DNA of 64,000 nucleotides from Buchnera aphidicola (Panaphis juglandis) (GTDB lineage: Bacteria > Pseudomonadota > Gammaproteobacteria > Enterobacterales > Enterobacteriaceae), in NCBI RefSeq assembly GCF_964059065.1, contig NZ_OZ060378.1, positions 1-64,000 of the forward strand. Direction: 5' to 3'. The notes below the pieces were generated by a model. The model saw nothing but the letters and a program-made list of their open reading frames with translations, ran no database searches and had not been told where the DNA came from. Below, piece after piece: positions 25,777-37,647 of the stretch. Made by a program: the position numbers and the translations under genes. Position 1 is the stretch's first letter. Each line of letters opens with the position of its first letter.

Positions 25777-27363
25777 TTAGTGTTTAAAAATTCTTTTTTT
25801 TGTAAATATCATACAAATATTATACTGATTTACAGCATCAATAACTTCATTATCTCTAATTGATCCTCCTGGTTGAATAATACAAGAAATTTGATTATTG
25901 TTTTTCATACATTCATCAATACTATCTCGAAATGGAAAGAATGCGTCTGAAGTCATAATAATATTTTTATTTTTTATTTTTAATCGATTTACATTTAATT
26001 GATATTTTTGATTTGCAATTTTTACTGCTTCTATTCGATTCGTTTGTCCAGATCCAATACTAATTATATTATATTTATGGGTATATACAATTGCATTGGA
26101 TTTAACAAATTTTGAGATTTTCCAACTAAATTTTGCATATTTTTTTTCTTGTTCTGTTGGTTTTTTTTTACTTACAACTTCCCAATTTTGATATTCTTCT
26201 TTTTGATTATTAACTTCTTGTATCAGCAAACTATTATTAATACTCTTTATTTCTATTTTTGAAACATTCTTTTTTTTATAATTTCCGCAAATTAATATTT
26301 TTATATTTTTATTTTTTTTAATATAATTTAATGCATCTAGATTAATTTCTGGACCAATAATTAATTCCACAAATTGATTTTTTATGATTTTTATTATAAC
26401 ATCTTTGTTAATTATTTTATTAAAACCAATAATACCTCCAAATGCTGAAACTGGGTCACTATTATATGCATTACTATAAGCATCAGTAATATTATTTGAA
26501 ATAGAAGCTCCACATGGATTTCCATGTTTAATGATTACACATGATGGCTCATTAAATTGATTTACACAATCATATGCTATATTAGCATCATAAATGTTGT
26601 TATATGATAAATCAGTTCCATTCAATTGTTTGAAATTATCAATATTTCTGTTTTTATTATTTTTTTGAAAATATAATGCTGATTTTTGATCCGGGTTTTC
26701 TCCATATTTTAAATTTTGTTTTTTATGATATTTTATGTATAGTTTTTTTGGTAATAGATCTTGATTTTTACCTTCTATAGTATTTATTTTTTTATTGAAC
26801 ATTTTTAATGCTAGAAATTCGTAATTTAAAGTATATTCAAAAGCTTTTTTAGCAAATTTTAATCGTTCCATGATAGTAAATGAATGAGTAGTATTTATGA
26901 CATTTAAAATATAATCGTAATCAGAAATATTAGTTATTATAATTGTGTTCTTATGATTTTTTGCTGCAGCTCGGACCATCGCAGGTCCTCCAATATCAAT
27001 ATTATTTTCAAATTTAATGTGATTTTCTATGTTTTCTAATGGGTAGAAATTAATTACTATCAAGTCAATTATGGGGATATTGTATTGTTTTATGGTGTTA
27101 TGATTTTCTTTTCTATTTCCTAAAATACCAGCAAATATTTTTGGGTGCAATGTTTTTATTTTGCCATTCAATATTTCTGGATATTTTGTAATTTTTGATA
27201 CATTAGTTGTGGTAATATTGTTTTTTTTTAAAAAATTTTCAGTGTTATTGGTGGTAAATATTTCTATATTTTTTTTTTGTAACCCTTGAGCAAGTTCTAC
27301 AATTTTTTTTTTATTATATACACTTATCAGTGCAGTTTTTATTTTTTTATGATCATTTGTCAT
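25777..27363 (-). CDS. purH: Bifunctional purine biosynthesis protein PurH
   Basis: PurH carries AICAR transformylase and IMP cyclohydrolase, the last two steps to IMP. I place the start at ATG 27363 (MTNDHKKIKTALISV), giving 528 residues (E. coli 529); an ATG at 27405 would add 14 unmatched residues. The cyclohydrolase part has KTLHPKIFAGILG and NIDIGGPAMVRAAAKNH; the transformylase part has KHGNPCG, SDPVSAFGGIIGFN, SDAFFPFRD and CIIQPGGSIRDNEVI. purD, which follows purH in E. coli, is absent. Confidence 0.97.
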   Translation of the reverse strand: MTNDHKKIKTALISVYNKKKIVELAQGLQKKNIEIFTTNNTENFLKKNNITTTNVSKITKYPEILNGKIKTLHPKIFAGILGNRKENHNTIKQYNIPIIDLIVINFYPLENIENHIKFENNIDIGGPAMVRAAAKNHKNTIIITNISDYDYILNVINTTHSFTIMERLKFAKKAFEYTLNYEFLALKMFNKKINTIEGKNQDLLPKKLYIKYHKKQNLKYGENPDQKSALYFQKNNKNRNIDNFKQLNGTDLSYNNIYDANIAYDCVNQFNEPSCVIIKHGNPCGASISNNITDAYSNAYNSDPVSAFGGIIGFNKIINKDVIIKIIKNQFVELIIGPEINLDALNYIKKNKNIKILICGNYKKKNVSKIEIKSINNSLLIQEVNNQKEEYQNWEVVSKKKPTEQEKKYAKFSWKISKFVKSNAIVYTHKYNIISIGSGQTNRIEAVKIANQKYQLNVNRLKIKNKNIIMTSDAFFPFRDSIDECMKNNNQISCIIQPGGSIRDNEVIDAVNQYNICMIFTKKRIFKH

Positions 27364-27529
27364 TTCTTTATTCAGTAAAATATATTGTTCATACCATATG
27401 AACATGTTTGTTTAATAAAATTATAATTATAAATATATTTCCATATTATTTAAATTTAATATAGTGTTGTGATTTTTTTAAAAATAATATTTTATGAATA
27501 TAGTATAGTTTTTATATGAGGTTACAAGT

Positions 27530-28030
27530 ATGGAAGAAAAAATTGAGATTATTATATATTCATCACGATGGTTAATGTTTCCTGTTTATATTGGTTTATC
27601 TTTAGGTTTTTTATTATTAACAATAAAATTTTTTCAGCAGATTTTATCTGTTATTCCAGAAATTTTGATTATGTCTGAATCAGGTTTAGTTTTAATAGTG
27701 TTATCATTAATTGATATTGCTTTAGTTGGAGGTTTATTGGTTATGGTTATGTTTTCAGGTTATGAAAATTTTATTTCTAAAATGGATGTTAATGATAATA
27801 AAAATAGACTAGGTTGGATGGGAACTATGGACGTTAATTCCATTAAAAATAAAGTTGCTTCTTCAATTGTTGCTATTTCTTCTGTTCATTTATTACGATT
27901 ATTTATGGAAGCAGAAAAAATTTTAGATGATAAAATTATGTGGTGTGTAGTGATTCATTTAACTTTCGTATTATCTGCTTTTGGAATGTCTTATATTGAT
28001 AAAATGAATAAAAAAAATATTCATATTTAA
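27530..28030 (+). CDS. yqhA: YqhA-type membrane protein (UPF0114), chromosomal
   Basis: This 166-residue protein (E. coli YqhA 164) is highly similar to YqhA along its whole length, with about four membrane segments and the conserved [16 protein letters not shown] and [17 protein letters not shown] stretches. Its function is unknown. In several Buchnera lineages the homologue is carried on the leucine plasmid between the repA genes; here it is in the chromosome, between purH and rpoC, where hupA lies in some Buchnera genomes. Coding bias is like its neighbours, and there are no plasmid genes beside it. Confidence 0.93.
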   Translation: MEEKIEIIIYSSRWLMFPVYIGLSLGFLLLTIKFFQQILSVIPEILIMSESGLVLIVLSLIDIALVGGLLVMVMFSGYENFISKMDVNDNKNRLGWMGTMDVNSIKNKVASSIVAISSVHLLRLFMEAEKILDDKIMWCVVIHLTFVLSAFGMSYIDKMNKKNIHI

Positions 28031-28071
28031 AAAATTTAAATGCAAATATAATTTTTATATTAAGAATTATC

Positions 28072-28107
28072 TTTGTGATAGCTTTTTAAGAATATAGTTA
28101 TCACAAA
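28072..28107. terminator. Hairpin between convergent yqhA and rpoC
   Basis: A perfect 9-bp stem is made by 28072-28080 (TTTGTGATA) and 28099-28107 (TATCACAAA), with an 18-base loop. It lies between the 3' ends of yqhA (+) and rpoC (-). The A/T-rich arms and flanks fit a bidirectional transcription stop, though G+C in the stem is low. Confidence 0.55.
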
Positions 28108-28145
28108 ATTATTATTGATTATTTTTTAAAGGATATAGTTTTATA

Positions 28146-31100
28146 TTAATTTTTTTTTTTTATTTTTTTTTTTAGTTTTTTTTTCTTTAATCGATTTTGA
28201 TGATATGTATATCCTGTTCCAGATGGAATTAATCTTCCAACAATAACATTTTCTTTCAATCCTCGTAATTCATCTCTTTTACCAGAAATTGCTGCTTCAG
28301 TTAATACACGAGTAGTTTCTTGAAATGATGCTGCAGATATGAATGATTCGGTTGCTAATGATGCTTTCGTAATACCTAATAAATTTCTAGAAAAGCTTGC
28401 TGGAATTTGTTTGAGTTTTTTTAATTTAATATTATACATTTTAATTCGAGAATATTCAACCTGTTCACCATTTAAAAAATTAGAATGACCAGGATTTATA
28501 ATTGTTACTTTTCTTAACATTTGTTTTAGGATGACTTCAATGTGTTTGTCATTTATTTTGACTCCTTGTAGTCTATATACTTCTTGTACTTCATTGACAA
28601 TATATTTTGTCAGTTCTGGTACTCCTTTTAAACGTAAGATATCGTGAGGAGATTCTAAACCATCTGATATTATATCTCCTTTTTTAACTAATTCTCCTTC
28701 AAAAATATTAAGCTGTCTCCATTTTGGAATCATTTCTTCATGTTTATTTTTATTATCTTCGGATGTAATAATAAGTCGTATTTTACCTTTTGTTTCTTTT
28801 CCAAAAGAGATGAATCCACTTATTTCGGCTAATATTGCTAGTTCTTTTCCGTATCTGGCTTCAAATAAATCCGCAACTCTTGGTAAACCACCTGTAATAT
28901 CTTTTGTTCCTCCAGTAGCGTGTGGGATTTTAGCAAGAGTATCTCCTGCATTAATTTTATTACTATTATTGATTTGTATAATGGATTTTCCAGGTAAAAA
29001 GTATTGTGCTGGTGTATCAGTTCCAGGAATAAAAATATCTTCTTCATTTTCTGTAACAATTTTAATTGTTGGTCTGAGTTCTTTTCCTAGATTTGTTCTT
29101 TCGGATGTATTTAATACCACCATAGAAGATAATCCAGTAAGATCATCGTGTTGTTTGATAACACTCTGTCCTTCAATCATATCAATAAATTTTATATATC
29201 CTGATACTTCAGTAATGATTGGGATTGTATGAGGATCCCATTGCGCTAGCGTTTCTCCAATATTGACTTGATCTCCATTTTTTTTTTCTAGTACTGCACC
29301 ATATGGTATTTTATAACTTTCCTTAACTGAACCTGTTTTATCTAATATATTGAGTTCAGATTTTTTAGATATGATTATCCATTTTTTATAAGAATTCATT
29401 ACGGTTTTTGCGTTATTTAAACTAATAATTCCTGTATTTTGAATTTCAATGCTTGATTCTTTTACTGATCTTGAAGCTGCTCCTCCAATATGAAATGTTC
29501 TCATTGTTAATTGCGTTCCTGGTTCACCAATTGATTGAGCTGCTATGACACCAATTGCTTCTCCTTGTTTCACTAATTTCCCTCTTGCTAAATCATATCC
29601 ATAACAACGAGCACAAACTCCAAAGTTTGTTTCACAATTTACTACAGATCTTACATGCACAGAATCAATTAAATATTTTTCTAATATTGTGCATTCGTAT
29701 TCGTTTAATAATGTATTATTTGGAATTAATATTTTTTCAGAATTTGGGTATAATATATTTTTTGATGTAACACGACCTAATACTCTGTCTCGGAGAGGTT
29801 CTGTGGTTTCACTACCTTCAATAATTGCATGTAGTATGATTCCATTCTGTGTTTGACAATCATTTTCTGTAATGACTAAATCTTGTGCAACGTCAACTAG
29901 TCGACGAGTTAGGTATCCAGAATTCGCAGTTTTTAATGCAGTATCAGCTAATCCTTTTCGAGCTCCATGTGTAGAGATAAAATATTGTAATATATTTAAT
30001 CCCTCACGGAAATTTGCTGTAATTGGTGTTTCAATAATAGATCCATCTGGTTTTGCCATTAAACCTCGCATCCCTGCTAATTGTCTAATTTGTGCTGCAG
30101 AGCCTCTTGCTCCAGAATCTGCCATCATGAAAATATTGTTAAATGATTTTTGTTGTTGTTTTTTTCCGTTATTTTTCAATACATCTTCTGTCGATAAATT
30201 GTGCATCATAGCTTTTGATACGTTTTCATTAGAATTAGACCATACATCGATAATTTTATTGTATCTTTCACTTGCTGTAACCAATCCTGATTGAAATTGT
30301 TCTTGTATTTCTAATACTTCTTTTTCTGCATCAGAAATAATTTTAAATTTTTGTTTTGGTATAATCATGTCATCAATACCAACAGAAACTCCAGATATTG
30401 TTGAATATTTAAAACCGGTGTACATGATTTGATCCGCGAATAATACTGTTTCTTTTAAATCTAAGGTGTGAGAGCATATATTTAAAATATTAGTAATGGA
30501 TTTTTTATTCAACGTTTTATTAATTAATGTAAATGGTAAACCTTTTGGTATAATCATCCATAAAATTGCTCGACCTACACTTGTTTTAGTTGTTTGAGTG
30601 GTTTTTTTAAATGTGTTATTTTTTTTTTTTTGATATTCTTTAATTTTTACATATATTATTGCATGTAGATCTATTAATCCCATTTGATATACTTTTTCTA
30701 CTTCTTTAGGGTTTTTAAAGAGTGATCCCTCTCCTCTGCTGTGAATTTTGGTTCTTGTCATATAATACAAACCTAATATTACATCTTGTGAAGGAATAAC
30801 AATAGGTTCTCCATTTGCAGGAGATAAAATATTTTTGGTAGACATCATTAAATTACGTGCTTCATATTGTGCTTCAATAGTTAATGGTATATGTATAGCC
30901 ATTTGGTCGCCGTCAAAATCTGCATTATAAGCAGCACACACAAGTGGATGTAATTGTATTGATTTACCTTCAATTAATATTGGGTCAAAAGCTTGTATTC
31001 CTAATCTATGTAATGTAGGTGCTCGATTCAATAAAATTGGATGATTTTGAATCATCTTTTCTAATATATCCCAAACAATTGGTTCTTCTGATTCTACCAT

Positions 31101-32300
31101 TCTTTTAGCAGCTTTTATAGTATTCGCGAATCCTTGCTGTTCAAGTTTTCCAAAAATAAATGGTTTAAAAAGTTCTAGTGCCATTTTTTTTGGTAAACCG
31201 CATTGATTTAGTTTTAAATATGGGCCAACAGTAATGACGGATCGTCCAGAATAATCTACACGTTTTCCAAGTAGATTCTGTCTAAATCTACCTTGTTTAC
31301 CTTTAATCATATCAGCTAATGATTTTAAAGGTCTTTTGTTTGACCCTAAAATAGCTTTTCCTCGTCTTCCATTATCTAATAATGCATCCACTGCTTCTTG
31401 TAGCATTCTTTTTTCGTTTCTTACAATAATTTCTGGTGCGTATAATTCTAAAAGTCTTTTTAATCGATTATTACGATTAATAACTCTTCTGTATAAATCA
31501 TTCAAGTCTGATGTTGCAAATCTACCACCATCTAATGGTACTAATGGTCTTAAATCAGGGGGTAATATTGGTAATACGGTTAAAATCATCCATTCTGGTT
31601 TATTTTCTGATAATATGAATGATTCTAACATTTTAATACGTTTTGTGAGTTTTTTTTTTTTATTTTCTGAGTGTGCATCTTTTAATTCAGAATGTAGTTT
31701 TTCATGTTCTTCAGATAAATCAATCTCTTTGAGAAGTTTTTGGATAGCTTCAGCTCCCATATGTGCATCAAATTCATCACTAAATTCTTCTAATGCATCT
31801 AAATACTGTTCTTCAGTTAATATTTGTTTTTTTTTAAGATTCGTCATTCCTTCTTCTATTACTACATACGATTCAAAATATAGAACTCGTTCTATGTCAC
31901 GTAATGGAATATCAAGTATTAAACTAATTTTTGAAGGTAAAGATTTTAAAAACCAAATATGTGCTGTTGGTGAAGCCAATTCTACATGACCCATTCTCTC
32001 TCTTCGAACTCTTGTTGTTGTAACTTCTACACCGCATTTTTCACATATTACTCCTCGATGTTTTAATCTTTTGTATTTTCCACATAAACATTCATAATCT
32101 TTAATTGGTCCAAAGATTTTTGCACAAAATAAACCATCTCTTTCTGGTTTAAAAGTTCGGTAATTTATGGTTTCTGGTTTTTTCACTTCACCAAATGACC
32201 ATGTACGAATTATATCTGGTGACGCTAATGAAATTTTTATAGAGTTGAAATCTTCGACGTTGCTGTTGTTGTGTTTTAAGAATTGAATGACATCTTTCAC
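28146..32300 (-). CDS. rpoC: RNA polymerase subunit beta'
   Basis: Beta' forms with beta the catalytic centre of RNA polymerase. The 1384-residue product (E. coli 1407) has the N-terminal zinc site ([20 protein letters not shown]), the catalytic NADFDGDQM, and the second zinc site around CARCYGYD. The start is GTG at 32300 (MKDVIQFLK, matching E. coli MKDLLKFLK). The C-terminus ends in an almost pure Lys tail encoded by two runs of 11-12 A, where the family normally is not so basic. It is the last gene of the rplKAJL-rpoBC block. Confidence 0.98.
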   Translation of the reverse strand: MKDVIQFLKHNNSNVEDFNSIKISLASPDIIRTWSFGEVKKPETINYRTFKPERDGLFCAKIFGPIKDYECLCGKYKRLKHRGVICEKCGVEVTTTRVRRERMGHVELASPTAHIWFLKSLPSKISLILDIPLRDIERVLYFESYVVIEEGMTNLKKKQILTEEQYLDALEEFSDEFDAHMGAEAIQKLLKEIDLSEEHEKLHSELKDAHSENKKKKLTKRIKMLESFILSENKPEWMILTVLPILPPDLRPLVPLDGGRFATSDLNDLYRRVINRNNRLKRLLELYAPEIIVRNEKRMLQEAVDALLDNGRRGKAILGSNKRPLKSLADMIKGKQGRFRQNLLGKRVDYSGRSVITVGPYLKLNQCGLPKKMALELFKPFIFGKLEQQGFANTIKAAKRMVESEEPIVWDILEKMIQNHPILLNRAPTLHRLGIQAFDPILIEGKSIQLHPLVCAAYNADFDGDQMAIHIPLTIEAQYEARNLMMSTKNILSPANGEPIVIPSQDVILGLYYMTRTKIHSRGEGSLFKNPKEVEKVYQMGLIDLHAIIYVKIKEYQKKKNNTFKKTTQTTKTSVGRAILWMIIPKGLPFTLINKTLNKKSITNILNICSHTLDLKETVLFADQIMYTGFKYSTISGVSVGIDDMIIPKQKFKIISDAEKEVLEIQEQFQSGLVTASERYNKIIDVWSNSNENVSKAMMHNLSTEDVLKNNGKKQQQKSFNNIFMMADSGARGSAAQIRQLAGMRGLMAKPDGSIIETPITANFREGLNILQYFISTHGARKGLADTALKTANSGYLTRRLVDVAQDLVITENDCQTQNGIILHAIIEGSETTEPLRDRVLGRVTSKNILYPNSEKILIPNNTLLNEYECTILEKYLIDSVHVRSVVNCETNFGVCARCYGYDLARGKLVKQGEAIGVIAAQSIGEPGTQLTMRTFHIGGAASRSVKESSIEIQNTGIISLNNAKTVMNSYKKWIIISKKSELNILDKTGSVKESYKIPYGAVLEKKNGDQVNIGETLAQWDPHTIPIITEVSGYIKFIDMIEGQSVIKQHDDLTGLSSMVVLNTSERTNLGKELRPTIKIVTENEEDIFIPGTDTPAQYFLPGKSIIQINNSNKINAGDTLAKIPHATGGTKDITGGLPRVADLFEARYGKELAILAEISGFISFGKETKGKIRLIITSEDNKNKHEEMIPKWRQLNIFEGELVKKGDIISDGLESPHDILRLKGVPELTKYIVNEVQEVYRLQGVKINDKHIEVILKQMLRKVTIINPGHSNFLNGEQVEYSRIKMYNIKLKKLKQIPASFSRNLLGITKASLATESFISAASFQETTRVLTEAAISGKRDELRGLKENVIVGRLIPSGTGYTYHQNRLKKKKLKKKIKKKN

Positions 32301-32368
32301 AAATACTCCATTGTTTTAAAAATTTTTATTAAATAGTTGTGAAGATAACTATATTATATGATTGATTT

Positions 32369-35300
32369 TTATTCATCATCTAGTTCAATATTAATACCTA
32401 AGGATCGAATTTCACGCAATAGAACATTAAATGATTCAGGCATACCAGGATTCATATGATAGTTACCTTTTATGATATTTTTATACATATTAGTTCTACC
32501 ATTTACATCATCGGATTTTACTGTTAACATTTCTTGTAATGTATATGATGCACCATAGGCTTCTAGAGCCCATACTTCCATTTCACCAAACCTTTGACCA
32601 CCAAATTGTGCTTTACCACCAAGAGGTTGTTGTGTAATTAAACTATATGAACCAGTGGAACGTGAATGAATTTTATCATCAACTAAATGGTTTAATTTTA
32701 GCATATACATATATCCTACAGTAATTGGTCTTTCAAATTTTTCTCCTGTTCTTCCATCAAATAAATGAATTTTTCCTGATTTTGGAAATCCACTTAAACA
32801 TAATAAATCTTTTATTTCTTTTTCATTTGCTCCATCAAATACTGGGGTTGAAATTGGTAATCCATTTTTGTAATTTTTAGCTAAAGTTAATATTTCATCA
32901 TCAGAAAAATTATCAAAATTAATTTTTTGTCTAATATTTTCTCCTAAATTAAATGCTTGTTGTATAAATTTTCTGATATTTTGAATAGATTTTTGTTGTT
33001 TAATCATATTATTAATCTTATCTCCTATACCTTTTGCTGCCATTCCTAAGTGCGTTTCTAAAATCTGTCCAATATTCATACGTGATGGTACGCCTAATGG
33101 ATTTAAAACGATATCGATTGGTATTCCATTTTTATCATATGGCATATCTTCTACGCAATTAATTTTTGATATTACTCCTTTGTTTCCATGTCTTCCTGCT
33201 ATTTTATCACCTGTTTGGATTTGTCTTTTAACCGCTAAATATACTTTAATAGTTTTAAGAACACCTGGAGCTAAATCATCACCTTGAATTATTTTTTTTG
33301 TTTTAAATTCAATGTTTTTTTCTAGTTCTTTTTTTAAAGTTTTATATTGTTTAAATATTTTTGATATTTGTTTATTTTTTTTTGGATTTTTAGTATGAAT
33401 ACTATTCCATGAATCATTTGGAATGCCATTTAAATATGTTTCTAATATGCCTTCAGTAATTAATATACTTTTAATCCTTTCAAATAAATGGTATTTAAAT
33501 ATATTAAATTCTTCAGTGAGTTCTTTAGTTATTTTTTTAATTTGTTCTTCTTCGATTTCTAATGTTCGTGTGTCTTTTTCTACTCCATTTCTAGTAAATA
33601 TTTGAACATCAATTACTGTTCCTGATATTCCACTAGGAACACGGAGTGAAGAATCTTTAACATCTGATGCTTTTTCTCCAAAAATTGCTCGTAATAATTT
33701 TTCTTCTGGAGTTAATTGACTTTCATTTTTTGGTGAAACTTTTCCTACTAATATATCTCCTTCAGTAATTTCTGCTCCAATGTATACAATTCCTGATTCA
33801 TCTAATTTAGATAGAGAAGATTCGCTAATATTTGGTATATCTGAACTGATTTCCTCTGGTCCTAATTTTGTATCTCTTGCCATACAGGATAATTCTTGAA
33901 TATGAATGGTTGTAAATTGATCTTTTTGAATCACTTTTTCGGAAATTAATATTGAATCTTCGAAATTATATCCGTTCCATGGCATAAATGCCACTCTCAT
34001 ATTTTGTCCTAGAGCAAGCTCTCCTAAATCTGTTGCTGGTCCATCTGCTAATACGTTATTTTTTTTAATTTTTTCACCTAATTTAATACATGGTACTTGA
34101 TTTATGCAAGTATTTTGATTAGATCGATTGTATTTTATTAAATTATAAATATCGATTCCAGATTCTTCTACTTCCATATCATTTTCATCAACTTTAACAA
34201 TAATTCGAGCAGAATCTACATATTGCACTATTCCATTTCTTTTTGCAAGCACAGTGACTCCTGAATCGATTGCTACTGATCTTTCCATTCCAGTACCAAC
34301 TAATGGTTTTTCAGATTTCATGGTTGGTATCGCTTGTCTTTGCATGTTGGCGCCCATTAGTGCACGGTTTGCATCATCATGTTCTAAAAATGGAATTAAT
34401 GAAGCCCCTACAGAAACTATTTGTTGAGCAGAAACATCCATATAATGGATTTTATTTTTATGAAATAAATGTGATTCACCTTGATATCTACACATCATTA
34501 AATCTTGTATTAATTTTCCTTCTTTATCAATGCTTGTATTGGCTTGTGCAATAATATAATTATTTTCTTCAATTGCTGATAAATAGTTGATTTCGTTTGT
34601 TAAAATACCATCCTTTATTTTACGATATGGTGTTTCTAAGAAACCATATTTATTAATTTTTGAATAAATTGCTAGAGAATTAATCAAACCAATATTAGGT
34701 CCTTCAGGGGTTTCAATAGGACAGATTCTACCATAATGTGTTGGATGAACATCTCTAACTTCGAATCCTGCTCGTTCTCTTGTTAAACCTCCTAATCCAA
34801 GTGCAGAAATTCTTCTTTTATGAGTAATTTCAGATAATGGATTATTTTGATCCATAAATTGTGATAATTGGCTAGATGTAAAAAATTCTTTTACAACCGA
34901 TGAAATTGGTTTTGAATTGATAATATCCTGAGGCATTAATGTTTCTAAATCCCCTACAGATAATCTTTCTTTTACTGTTCGTTCTACTCTAATTAGTCCA
35001 ATTCTAAATTGGTTTTCGATCATTTCACCAATAGATCTTATGCGTCTGTTACCAAGATGGTCAATATCGTCGATAGTATCTTGACCATTACGGATTTTAA
35101 TTAATTTTTTAATTACACAAATGATATCTTTTTTACTTAAAATATTCGAACCCACATTTTTTTTACGATTCATTGATTTATTAAATTTCATTCTTCCAAT
35201 AAATGATAAATCATATCTATCTTCTGAAAAAAATAGATTAGAGAATAAGTATTCTGAAGCTTCTTTTGTTGGTGGTTCTCCAGGTCTCATGATTCTGTAT

Positions 35301-36388
35301 ATTTCTATTAATGCGCTAGTTGTATCTGAGGTAGAATCTATTTTCATTGTTTCAGATATGTATGGTCTATTATCCGAATCATTAATAATAATTGTACTTA
35401 TATTTTTAATTTGTTTTTTTTGGAATTTTTTTATATGTTCCAATGTTATTTCTTCGTTAGCTGTGATGATTATTTTTTTTTTATCATCAAAATAATCCTT
35501 ACAGGAAATAGATCCAATTAAGTGATCTATTTTTACTTCTGTGTAATTTATTTTTTTTTTTTTTAATATTTGAATTTTTTGATCAGTAATTTTTTCTCCT
35601 TTTTTTGTATACATAATATTATTATGAATAATATCAAAGTTTATTTTTTTATTTTTTAGTTTTTCAGGTATAAAATTAATATAAATTTTATTTTTAATAA
35701 ATTGATAATGATTTTTTTTAAAAAATAAATTTAAAATTTCTTCTGAATTATATCCTAATGCACGTAAAATAATACTGATTGGTATTTTTCTTCTTCGATC
35801 AATACGAGCAAATAGATGGTCTTTATGATCAAATTCAAAATCTAACCATGATCCACGATATGGTATAATTCTTGCATTGTATAGTATTTTTCCAGAAGAA
35901 TGAGTTTTTCCTTTATCGCTATCGAAAAATACACCTGGACTTCGATGTAACTGAGATACTACTACTCTTTCTGTTCCATTAATTATGAATGTTCCATTAT
36001 TTGTCATCATGGGAATTTCTCCCATATATACTTCTTGTTCTTTAATTATTTTTATGTTTTTATTAGTATTATCATTTTCATATACTACTAATCTTAATGT
36101 AGATTTTATTGACACAGAGTATGTTGCTCCTCTCATGTGACAATCTTTAGCACTTAACGTTGGCTTTCCAATACTATAATTAATATATTGTAGCTCTGCA
36201 TTATTGTAGCTTTTAATAGGAAAAATGGATTGAAATACTGCTTCTAATCCTCTTTTACCTAATTTATCTTTCTTAATAAATTTATTATAAGAATCTATTT
36301 GTACAGAAAGTAAGTATGGGATTTTTAGAATAGTAATATATTTCCCAAAATCTTTCCGGATTCGTTTTTTTTCAGTCTTGGAATACAC
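32369..36388 (-). CDS. rpoB: RNA polymerase subunit beta
   Basis: Beta is the other large catalytic subunit of RNA polymerase and the target of rifampicin. The 1339-residue product (E. coli 1342) is conserved throughout: [12 protein letters not shown] at the start, the rifampicin region [34 protein letters not shown] and the C-terminal [27 protein letters not shown]. Translation starts at GTG 36388. It is 256 bases downstream of rplL, with a hairpin in the gap, and 68 bases upstream of rpoC. Confidence 0.98.
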   Translation of the reverse strand: MYSKTEKKRIRKDFGKYITILKIPYLLSVQIDSYNKFIKKDKLGKRGLEAVFQSIFPIKSYNNAELQYINYSIGKPTLSAKDCHMRGATYSVSIKSTLRLVVYENDNTNKNIKIIKEQEVYMGEIPMMTNNGTFIINGTERVVVSQLHRSPGVFFDSDKGKTHSSGKILYNARIIPYRGSWLDFEFDHKDHLFARIDRRRKIPISIILRALGYNSEEILNLFFKKNHYQFIKNKIYINFIPEKLKNKKINFDIIHNNIMYTKKGEKITDQKIQILKKKKINYTEVKIDHLIGSISCKDYFDDKKKIIITANEEITLEHIKKFQKKQIKNISTIIINDSDNRPYISETMKIDSTSDTTSALIEIYRIMRPGEPPTKEASEYLFSNLFFSEDRYDLSFIGRMKFNKSMNRKKNVGSNILSKKDIICVIKKLIKIRNGQDTIDDIDHLGNRRIRSIGEMIENQFRIGLIRVERTVKERLSVGDLETLMPQDIINSKPISSVVKEFFTSSQLSQFMDQNNPLSEITHKRRISALGLGGLTRERAGFEVRDVHPTHYGRICPIETPEGPNIGLINSLAIYSKINKYGFLETPYRKIKDGILTNEINYLSAIEENNYIIAQANTSIDKEGKLIQDLMMCRYQGESHLFHKNKIHYMDVSAQQIVSVGASLIPFLEHDDANRALMGANMQRQAIPTMKSEKPLVGTGMERSVAIDSGVTVLAKRNGIVQYVDSARIIVKVDENDMEVEESGIDIYNLIKYNRSNQNTCINQVPCIKLGEKIKKNNVLADGPATDLGELALGQNMRVAFMPWNGYNFEDSILISEKVIQKDQFTTIHIQELSCMARDTKLGPEEISSDIPNISESSLSKLDESGIVYIGAEITEGDILVGKVSPKNESQLTPEEKLLRAIFGEKASDVKDSSLRVPSGISGTVIDVQIFTRNGVEKDTRTLEIEEEQIKKITKELTEEFNIFKYHLFERIKSILITEGILETYLNGIPNDSWNSIHTKNPKKNKQISKIFKQYKTLKKELEKNIEFKTKKIIQGDDLAPGVLKTIKVYLAVKRQIQTGDKIAGRHGNKGVISKINCVEDMPYDKNGIPIDIVLNPLGVPSRMNIGQILETHLGMAAKGIGDKINNMIKQQKSIQNIRKFIQQAFNLGENIRQKINFDNFSDDEILTLAKNYKNGLPISTPVFDGANEKEIKDLLCLSGFPKSGKIHLFDGRTGEKFERPITVGYMYMLKLNHLVDDKIHSRSTGSYSLITQQPLGGKAQFGGQRFGEMEVWALEAYGASYTLQEMLTVKSDDVNGRTNMYKNIIKGNYHMNPGMPESFNVLLREIRSLGINIELDDE

Positions 36389-36577
36389 TATTAAATTCCT
36401 AAATTTAATTTAATTAATATATATAAATTAAACAAAATTTAATTGTATATAAGATTAGTTATAAAAAAGTAAAAATTATTTGAAAATAATATTTTTTAAT
36501 TTTAAATTATTTCTTCACAGATTATATAAAATTATATTAATATATATAATTTTTGTATAATTTTTTAATTATATTCA

Positions 36578-36602
36578 GCTGGTGATTATATTTTTCACCA
36601 GC
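36578..36602 (-). terminator. rplL-rpoB intergenic hairpin (attenuator or processing site)
   Basis: An 8-bp stem (GCTGGTGA at 36578-36585 with TCACCAGC at 36595-36602) with a 9-base loop lies 42 bases beyond the rplL stop, in the 256-base gap before rpoB. It is much more GC-rich than its surroundings. E. coli has a partial terminator and an RNase III processing site between rplL and rpoB that lower rpoBC expression relative to the ribosomal proteins; this hairpin is a good candidate for the same role. Confidence 0.7.
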
Positions 36603-36644
36603 AGTATATGTTCAATATACCAATAAATATAATAATATCAAACT

Positions 36645-37013
36645 TTATTTCATTTCTATTATTGCACCAGATTTTTCCAAGAGGTTTTTTAAAGATTCAG
36701 CATCTTTTTTGCTAATTTTTTCTTTTAAAATTGTTGGAGCTGATTCTACTAAATCTTTTGATTCTTTTAAACCTAATCCAGTAGCACTACGTACAGCTTT
36801 AATGACAGATATCTTATTACTTCCAATTTCTTTTAGAATGATATCAAATTCTGTTTTTTCTTCTTTTTGTTCTTTTTCTGTATTTACATTTTGTGTAATA
36901 TTTGAAATTGCAGAGACTCCAAATTTTTTTTCCATCATATTGATTAGATCTACAACATCTATCACAGACATTTGTGATACTGCTTCGATTATTTTTTCTT
37001 TTGTCATTACCAT
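36645..37013 (-). CDS. rplL: 50S ribosomal protein L7/L12
   Basis: L7/L12 forms the flexible stalk that recruits translation factors to the ribosome. The 122-residue product (E. coli 121) has the N-terminal dimer domain ([18 protein letters not shown]), a hinge where E. coli has an Ala-rich linker but this protein has an Asn/Glu/Lys-rich one, and the C-terminal domain ([36 protein letters not shown]). The exact start may be the first or third codon (MVM). It follows rplJ by 68 bases. Confidence 0.97.
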   Translation of the reverse strand: MVMTKEKIIEAVSQMSVIDVVDLINMMEKKFGVSAISNITQNVNTEKEQKEEKTEFDIILKEIGSNKISVIKAVRSATGLGLKESKDLVESAPTILKEKISKKDAESLKNLLEKSGAIIEMK

Positions 37014-37081
37014 TATTCAATTTTCCTAACTACAATAATAACTTATATTTCACGTTATTTTTTATTGTACTACAGTCATAT

Positions 37082-37585
37082 TTATTTTTTAAGTGTTTCT
37101 TTTTTTTTTTTTATATTTAATAATAATAATAAAAATTTTCCTATTGCTGCATGCTTCATAGTGTACATGAAGCTCATGATTGCTTCTTTTAAAGAAGGTA
37201 AATTTGCAAAATAATTAATTTCTTGTTTAGATAAAATCCTTCCTTGATACGCAGCGGTAATAATTTTTATTTTTTTATTATTATTTTTAAAATTTTTAAA
37301 TATTTTTTCTGCGTTACCTGGATTTTTCATTGAAAATCCAATTAATGCTGGTCCTTTTAATTGATCATTTAAACATGATAAATGTGTATTTTGAAACGAT
37401 AATTTTAGAAGTGTATTTTTTACAACATGTATTTCTACATTTTCTGATCGGCTATTTTTTCTTAATTGTGTAATATCATTTACACAAATATTATTATTTT
37501 CTGCAATAATTGCAGATAATGATGAATTAGCAATTTTATTGATTTTACAAACAATATTTTTTTTTTGTTGTAAATTTAATGCCAT
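37082..37585 (-). CDS. rplJ: 50S ribosomal protein L10
   Basis: L10 anchors the L7/L12 dimers to the large subunit. The 167-residue product (E. coli 165) shows the family N-terminus MALNLQQKKNIV, the VVKNTLL RNA-binding stretch and the KGPALIGFS motif. The C-terminus ends in a Lys-rich tail. It lies 62 bases after rplA; in E. coli an L10-binding leader regulates this operon, but the AT-rich gap here shows no obvious equivalent. Confidence 0.96.
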   Translation of the reverse strand: MALNLQQKKNIVCKINKIANSSLSAIIAENNNICVNDITQLRKNSRSENVEIHVVKNTLLKLSFQNTHLSCLNDQLKGPALIGFSMKNPGNAEKIFKNFKNNNKKIKIITAAYQGRILSKQEINYFANLPSLKEAIMSFMYTMKHAAIGKFLLLLLNIKKKKETLKK

Positions 37586-37647
37586 ATTATATTCCTAATT
37601 ATTTTATTATAATTATATATGGTATAATAATTTTATAATAAAATTTA

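Noticed and set aside
32076-32084. Second DnaA box (TTTTCCACA)
   Set aside because: It lies inside the conserved zinc-finger coding region of rpoC and is explained by the protein sequence.
36709-37029. Antisense open frames over rplL, rpoC, rpoB, rpoD and atpA
   Set aside because: They are on the strand opposite to well conserved genes, have no start signals and no family resemblance; they follow from codon bias of the real genes.
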